Below are positions 48,615-52,219 of a stretch of 52,219 bases of DNA, one piece after another. The stretch comes from an uncultured beta proteobacterium (GTDB lineage: Bacteria > Pseudomonadota > Gammaproteobacteria > Burkholderiales > Burkholderiaceae_C). The stretch lies in assembly GCA_903828665.1 (NCBI GenBank), contig CAIKMZ010000003.1, positions 1-52,219 on the forward strand, written 5' to 3'. The position numbers were made by a program, and so were the translations under genes. Under the pieces are notes generated by a model. It was not told where the DNA came from and did no database searches. It saw only the letters and a list, made by a program, of their open reading frames with translations. Every line of letters starts with the position of its first letter. Position 1 is the first letter of the stretch.

Positions 48615-49838
48615 ATGACCATTTACGAAAAACTCGACTCATGGATCGATGCCCACTTTGACGAGCAGGTCCGCTTTCTGCAGGAACTGATCCGCGTCCC
48701 CACTGACACACCGCCGGGCGACAACGCGCCGCATGCGCAACGCACGGCCGAACTGCTCGAAGCCATGGGCCTGCCGGTCGAGAAGTACCCGGTGCCGCCA
48801 TCCGAGTTGCAGCCGCTTGGCCTGACGAGCATCACCAACCTGCTGGTGCGGCGCAAATTCGGCCCCGGCATCACGGTGCTGCTCAACGCGCACGGCGATG
48901 TCGTGCCGCCCGGCGAAGGCTGGAGCCAGGACCCCTACGGTGGCGAGATCGTCAACGGCAAGATCTACGGCCGCGCCGCCGCCGTCAGCAAGTGCGATTT
49001 CTCGACCTACGCCTTTGCCTTGCGCGCACTCGAAGCCGTGGAGGCGCCGCGCACCGGTTGCGTCGAACTGCTGTTCACGTACGACGAAGAGTTCGGCGGT
49101 CAGGCCGGCCCGGCCTGGCTGCTCAACAACAAGCTGATCCGGCCCGACCTGATGATCGCCGCCGGTTTCAGCTACCAGGTGATCACGGCGCACAACGGCT
49201 GCCTGCAGCTCGAAGTCACGGTCCACGGCAAGATGGCGCACGCCGCCATTCCCGAATCGGGCGTCGACGCGCTGCAGGCCACGGTCCACATCCTGCAGGC
49301 GCTGTACGCGGAAAACGCGCGCTACCGCCAGGTGCGCTCGGCGGTAGAAGGCATCACCCATCCGTATCTGAACGTCGGCGTGATCGAAGGCGGCACCAAC
49401 ACCAACGTCATACCGGGACGCGTGCGCTTCAAGCTCGACCGCCGAATGATCCCGGAGGAAGATCCGGCGAAAGTCGAGGTCACGCTGCGCCACATCATCG
49501 CCGCCGCCGCCGCGCAGTGCAGCGGCATCACGGTCGATGTCCGGCGCATCCTGCTGGCCCGCGCCATGCAGCCGCTGCCCGGCAACAAGCCGCTGGTGAA
49601 AGCCTTGCAGAAGCACGCGCATGTCGTGTTCGGCGAGCCGATTCCAGCGCTCGGAACGCCCCTGTACACTGACGTGCGCCTGTTCTGCGAGGCCGGGATT
49701 CCCGGCGTCATCTATGGTGCCGGGCCGCGCACCGTGCTCGAGTCGCACGCCAAGCGTGCGGATGAACGGCTCGACCTGGAAGATTTACGGCGTGCGACCA
49801 AGGTGATCGCGCGCAGTTTGAACGATTTGCTTTTATAA
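48615..49838 (+). CDS. M20-family metallohydrolase, ArgE/DapE-like
   Basis: This 407-residue protein has a zinc-binding start LLNAHGDVVPPGEGW (H93, D95) and the ELLFTYDEEFGG glutamate pair (E158-E159). A dimerisation domain around GKMAHAAIPESGVDALQATVHIL and the C-terminal DVRLFCEAGIPGVIYGAGP..ESHAKRADERL complete it. The bridging aspartate normally in GxxDxKG is not in place: the site reads AAAVSKCDFST, with D128 shifted. It follows the fusion gene by 21 bases. It may cleave a ureide or N-carbamoyl product, but the substrate is unknown. Confidence 0.88.
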   Translation: MTIYEKLDSWIDAHFDEQVRFLQELIRVPTDTPPGDNAPHAQRTAELLEAMGLPVEKYPVPPSELQPLGLTSITNLLVRRKFGPGITVLLNAHGDVVPPGEGWSQDPYGGEIVNGKIYGRAAAVSKCDFSTYAFALRALEAVEAPRTGCVELLFTYDEEFGGQAGPAWLLNNKLIRPDLMIAAGFSYQVITAHNGCLQLEVTVHGKMAHAAIPESGVDALQATVHILQALYAENARYRQVRSAVEGITHPYLNVGVIEGGTNTNVIPGRVRFKLDRRMIPEEDPAKVEVTLRHIIAAAAAQCSGITVDVRRILLARAMQPLPGNKPLVKALQKHAHVVFGEPIPALGTPLYTDVRLFCEAGIPGVIYGAGPRTVLESHAKRADERLDLEDLRRATKVIARSLNDLLL

Positions 49839-49851
49839 GAAGGAGTTTGAA

Positions 49852-52158
49852 ATGAGCAAGGAACTTTCCCCGGCCGAAAACGCCCTGCGCGATGCAGCGC
49901 GCGAGTACCACCGCACGCCCACGCGCGGCAAGATTTCAGTCACGCCGACCAAGCCGCTGCACAACCAGCGCGACCTGTCGCTGGCTTATTCGCCCGGCGT
50001 TGCCTACCCCTGCCTGGACATCGAAGCCGATCCCTCGCTGGTCACCGAATACACCTCGCGCGGCAATCTGGTCGGCGTCATCACCAACGGCACTGCCGTG
50101 CTCGGCCTGGGCGACATCGGCCCGCTGGCTTCCAAGCCGGTGATGGAGGGCAAGGGCTGCCTGTTCAAGAAGTTCGCCGGCATCGACGTCTTCGACATCG
50201 AACTGGCCGAGCGCGACCCTGACAAGCTCATTGAGATCATCGCCGCGCTGGAGCCCACGCTGGGCGGCATTAACCTCGAAGACATCAAGGCGCCCGAGTG
50301 CTTCTACATCGAGAAGAAGCTGCGCGAGCGCATGAACATTCCGCTGTTCCATGACGACCAGCACGGCACGGCCATCATCTCCAGCGCGGCCCTCCTCAAC
50401 GGCCTCGAACTGGTGGGCAAGCGCATCGAGGACGTCAAGGTCGCGGTGTCGGGCGCCGGTGCGGCGGCGATCGCCTGCCTCGACGTCATGGTCGGCTTGG
50501 GCGTCACGCGCGGCAACGTTTTTGTGTGCGACTCCAAGGGCCTGATCTACGAAGGCCGCCCCGGCGGCTACGACGAATCAAAGGCGCGCTACGCGCAGAA
50601 AACCGGACTGCGCACGCTGGCCGACGTGATCGACAAGGCCGACGTCTTCCTCGGCTGCTCGACCGCCGGCGTGCTGACGCAGGCCATGGTCAAGACCATG
50701 GCAGACAAGCCCATCATCCTGGCGCTGGCCAACCCGGAGCCCGAAATCCGCCCCGAGCTGGCAAAGGCCGTTCGGCCGGACTGCATCATCGCCACAGGAC
50801 GCTCCGACTACCCGAACCAGGTCAACAACGTCCTGTGCTTCCCCTACATCTTCCGCGGCGCGCTGGACTGCGGCGCCACCAAGATCACCGAAGCCATGAA
50901 GCTGGCCTGCGTGCGCCAGATCGCCGATCTGGCCAAGGCCGACATCAGCGAGGAAGTGGCCACCGCCTACGCCGGCAAGGAACTGGTGTTCGGCTCGGAG
51001 TACCTGATCCCGACGCCCTTCGATTCGCGCCTGATCCTGCGCATCGCGCCGGCTGTCGCGAAGGCGGCCGAGGAATCCGGCGTGGCGACGCGCCCGATCA
51101 AGGACATGGAAGCCTACCGCCAGCAGCTCTCGCGCTTTGTCTACCAAACCGGCATGTTCATGCGCCCGGTGTTCACCGCCGCCAAGGCGGTGCCGCCGGC
51201 TGCCAAGCGCGTGGCCTACGCTGAAGGCGAAGACGAGCGCGTGCTGCGCGCCGTGCAGGTCGTGGTGGACGAAGGCCTGGCGCGCCCGATCCTGATCGGA
51301 CGTCCCGCGGTGATCGAGGCGCGCATGCTCAAGGCCGGATTGCGCATCCGCCTGGGCAACGACGTCGATTGCGTGAACCCGGAAGACGATCCGCGCTTCC
51401 GCCAGTACTGGGAGACCTACCACGGCCTGATGGGCCGGCGCGGCGTATCGATCGAGGCCGCCAAGGCCGCCGTGCGACGCTCGACCACGACCATCGCCGC
51501 ACTCATGCTCAAGCTCGGCGATGCCGACGCCATGCTGTGCGGCCTGCACGGCCGCTTCGACGTGCACCTGGACCACGTGCGCGATGTCATCGGCATGAAG
51601 AAAGGCGCTTCCGGCTTTGCCGCGCTCAACGCCCTGATGCTGGAGAAGCGCACGCTGTTCATCGCCGACACCTTTGTCAATGAAGACCCGGACGCCGAAC
51701 AGCTCGCCAGCATCGCCATGATGGCGGCCGAGGAAATCAAGCGCTTCGGCCTGCCGCCCAAGGTCGCCTTCCTGTCGCACTCGATGTACGGTTCGTCCAG
51801 CCGCAAGTCGGCTGTCAAGATGCGCCTGGCGCACGAGCTGTTCAGCAAGATGGCGCCGGACGTGGAATGCGACGGCGAACTGCACGGCGACGCCGCCCTG
51901 TCGGAAGACATGCGCCACGCGGCGCTGATGGACAGCAAGCTGCACGGCGAAGCCAACCTGCTGATCTGCCCGAATCTGGACGCTGCCAACATCCTGTTCA
52001 ATGTGCTCAAGATGACGGGCGGCAGCGGCGTCACGGTCGGGCCGATCCTGCTCGGCGCTGCGGCTTCCGCGCACGTGCTGACCCCGTCGGCCACCGTGCG
52101 CCGCGTCGTTAACATGACCGCGCTGGCCGTGGCCAACGCAGCGCAGGAACGCGGCTGA
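49852..52158 (+). CDS. maeB: NADP-dependent malic enzyme, MaeB type
   Basis: This 768-residue enzyme decarboxylates malate to pyruvate with NADP. The malic domain (about 1-430) begins [26 protein letters not shown] and includes [18 protein letters not shown]. The Rossmann motif [12 protein letters not shown] and [24 protein letters not shown] follow. The C-terminal half (about 440-768) is a phosphotransacetylase-like domain ([36 protein letters not shown]) that senses acetyl-CoA in E. coli MaeB. AAGGAG precedes the ATG. It would supply NADPH for lipid reduction as well as pyruvate. Confidence 0.96.
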   Translation: MSKELSPAENALRDAAREYHRTPTRGKISVTPTKPLHNQRDLSLAYSPGVAYPCLDIEADPSLVTEYTSRGNLVGVITNGTAVLGLGDIGPLASKPVMEGKGCLFKKFAGIDVFDIELAERDPDKLIEIIAALEPTLGGINLEDIKAPECFYIEKKLRERMNIPLFHDDQHGTAIISSAALLNGLELVGKRIEDVKVAVSGAGAAAIACLDVMVGLGVTRGNVFVCDSKGLIYEGRPGGYDESKARYAQKTGLRTLADVIDKADVFLGCSTAGVLTQAMVKTMADKPIILALANPEPEIRPELAKAVRPDCIIATGRSDYPNQVNNVLCFPYIFRGALDCGATKITEAMKLACVRQIADLAKADISEEVATAYAGKELVFGSEYLIPTPFDSRLILRIAPAVAKAAEESGVATRPIKDMEAYRQQLSRFVYQTGMFMRPVFTAAKAVPPAAKRVAYAEGEDERVLRAVQVVVDEGLARPILIGRPAVIEARMLKAGLRIRLGNDVDCVNPEDDPRFRQYWETYHGLMGRRGVSIEAAKAAVRRSTTTIAALMLKLGDADAMLCGLHGRFDVHLDHVRDVIGMKKGASGFAALNALMLEKRTLFIADTFVNEDPDAEQLASIAMMAAEEIKRFGLPPKVAFLSHSMYGSSSRKSAVKMRLAHELFSKMAPDVECDGELHGDAALSEDMRHAALMDSKLHGEANLLICPNLDAANILFNVLKMTGGSGVTVGPILLGAAASAHVLTPSATVRRVVNMTALAVANAAQERG

Positions 52159-52166
52159 TCAGACGA

Positions 52167-52219
52167 CATGGATCCCGGATCAAGTCCGGGATGACACGCG
52201 CAAGATGTCATTGCGGGCC
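52167..52219. repeat. Dispersed palindromic repeat, half copy plus start of another, cut by window end
   Basis: CATGGATCCCGGA-TCAAG-TCCGGGATGACA (52167-52196) is the right half of the repeat family. At 52206 a new TGTCATTGCGGGCC begins and runs off the window. The arrangement follows the maeB stop. Confidence 0.75.

Noticed and set aside
1..52219. CRISPR array, prophage, integron or insertion sequence
   Set aside because: No regularly spaced direct repeats, transposase, integrase or phage protein was seen. The only repeats are short dispersed palindromes.

Overview
The window looks like chromosomal DNA of a GC-rich betaproteobacterium, most likely order Burkholderiales (Comamonadaceae-like). 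This rests on several traits seen together: Bug-family periplasmic binding proteins without membrane partners, a phasin and a PHA-granule-region protein, an argB-slmA pair, a short H-NS-type protein, and LivFGHM transporters linked to CoA ligases. The placement is an inference from gene content, not from a marker gene. No transposase, integrase, phage gene, CRISPR array, rRNA or tRNA was recognised. Gene density is high, and long open frames antisense to real genes are a by-product of GC-rich codon use.

Region 1 (234-11026, all minus strand) is a ten-gene fatty-acid degradation operon headed by its own TetR repressor gene. The genes run: acyl-CoA dehydrogenase, a DUF2147 protein, a FadN-type hydroxyacyl-CoA dehydrogenase/enoyl-CoA hydratase, thiolase, thioesterase, an atypical SDR, a DsbA-like isomerase, an isomerase-type crotonase and an HSDL2-like SDR. 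A 24-base near-perfect palindrome sits just before the TetR gene. Region 2 (11139-15618, minus strand) is housekeeping: slmA, argB, an H-NS-like gene with an AT-rich upstream region, then rfbD and rfbB overlapping by one base.

Region 3 (15697-23709) is the most striking part, an apparent neutral-lipid storage locus. It encodes a two-domain fatty acyl-CoA reductase of the Marinobacter type, a phasin, a patatin-like lipase, a TetR regulator, a TPR protein of unknown function, a wax ester synthase/diacylglycerol acyltransferase, an acyl-CoA-binding protein and a PHA-granule-region protein. Together these could reduce acyl-CoA to fatty alcohol, esterify it, coat the granule and mobilise it. No PHA synthase is present in the window. 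A lipoprotein aminopeptidase and a DUF1840 gene follow.

Region 4 (25169-35600) holds a Bug receptor and a Crp/Fnr regulator. They are divergent from a seven-gene operon encoding an AMP-forming acyl-CoA ligase, a complete LivGHM/substrate-binding/LivF ABC importer and a phenylacetate-CoA-ligase-like enzyme. This suggests uptake and CoA activation of a carboxylic acid rather than of branched-chain amino acids. An inverted repeat lies between the divergent genes.

Region 5 (35771-41550) carries an exported peroxiredoxin, pyruvate phosphate dikinase, an epimerase-like protein and an AscD-like ferredoxin reductase. Region 6 (41584-49838) is a purine/ureide catabolism cluster: Bug receptor, membrane urate oxidase PuuD, XdhC, a TonB-like lipoprotein, 5-hydroxyisourate hydrolase, PuuE allantoinase, a fused OHCU decarboxylase-allantoate amidohydrolase and an M20 hydrolase. 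It covers urate to ureidoglycolate-level products. NADP-malic enzyme (49852-52158) closes the window. A family of dispersed palindromic intergenic repeats recurs at 206-220, 33394-33422, 35610-35681, 36357-36437, 45350-45418 and 52167-52219.
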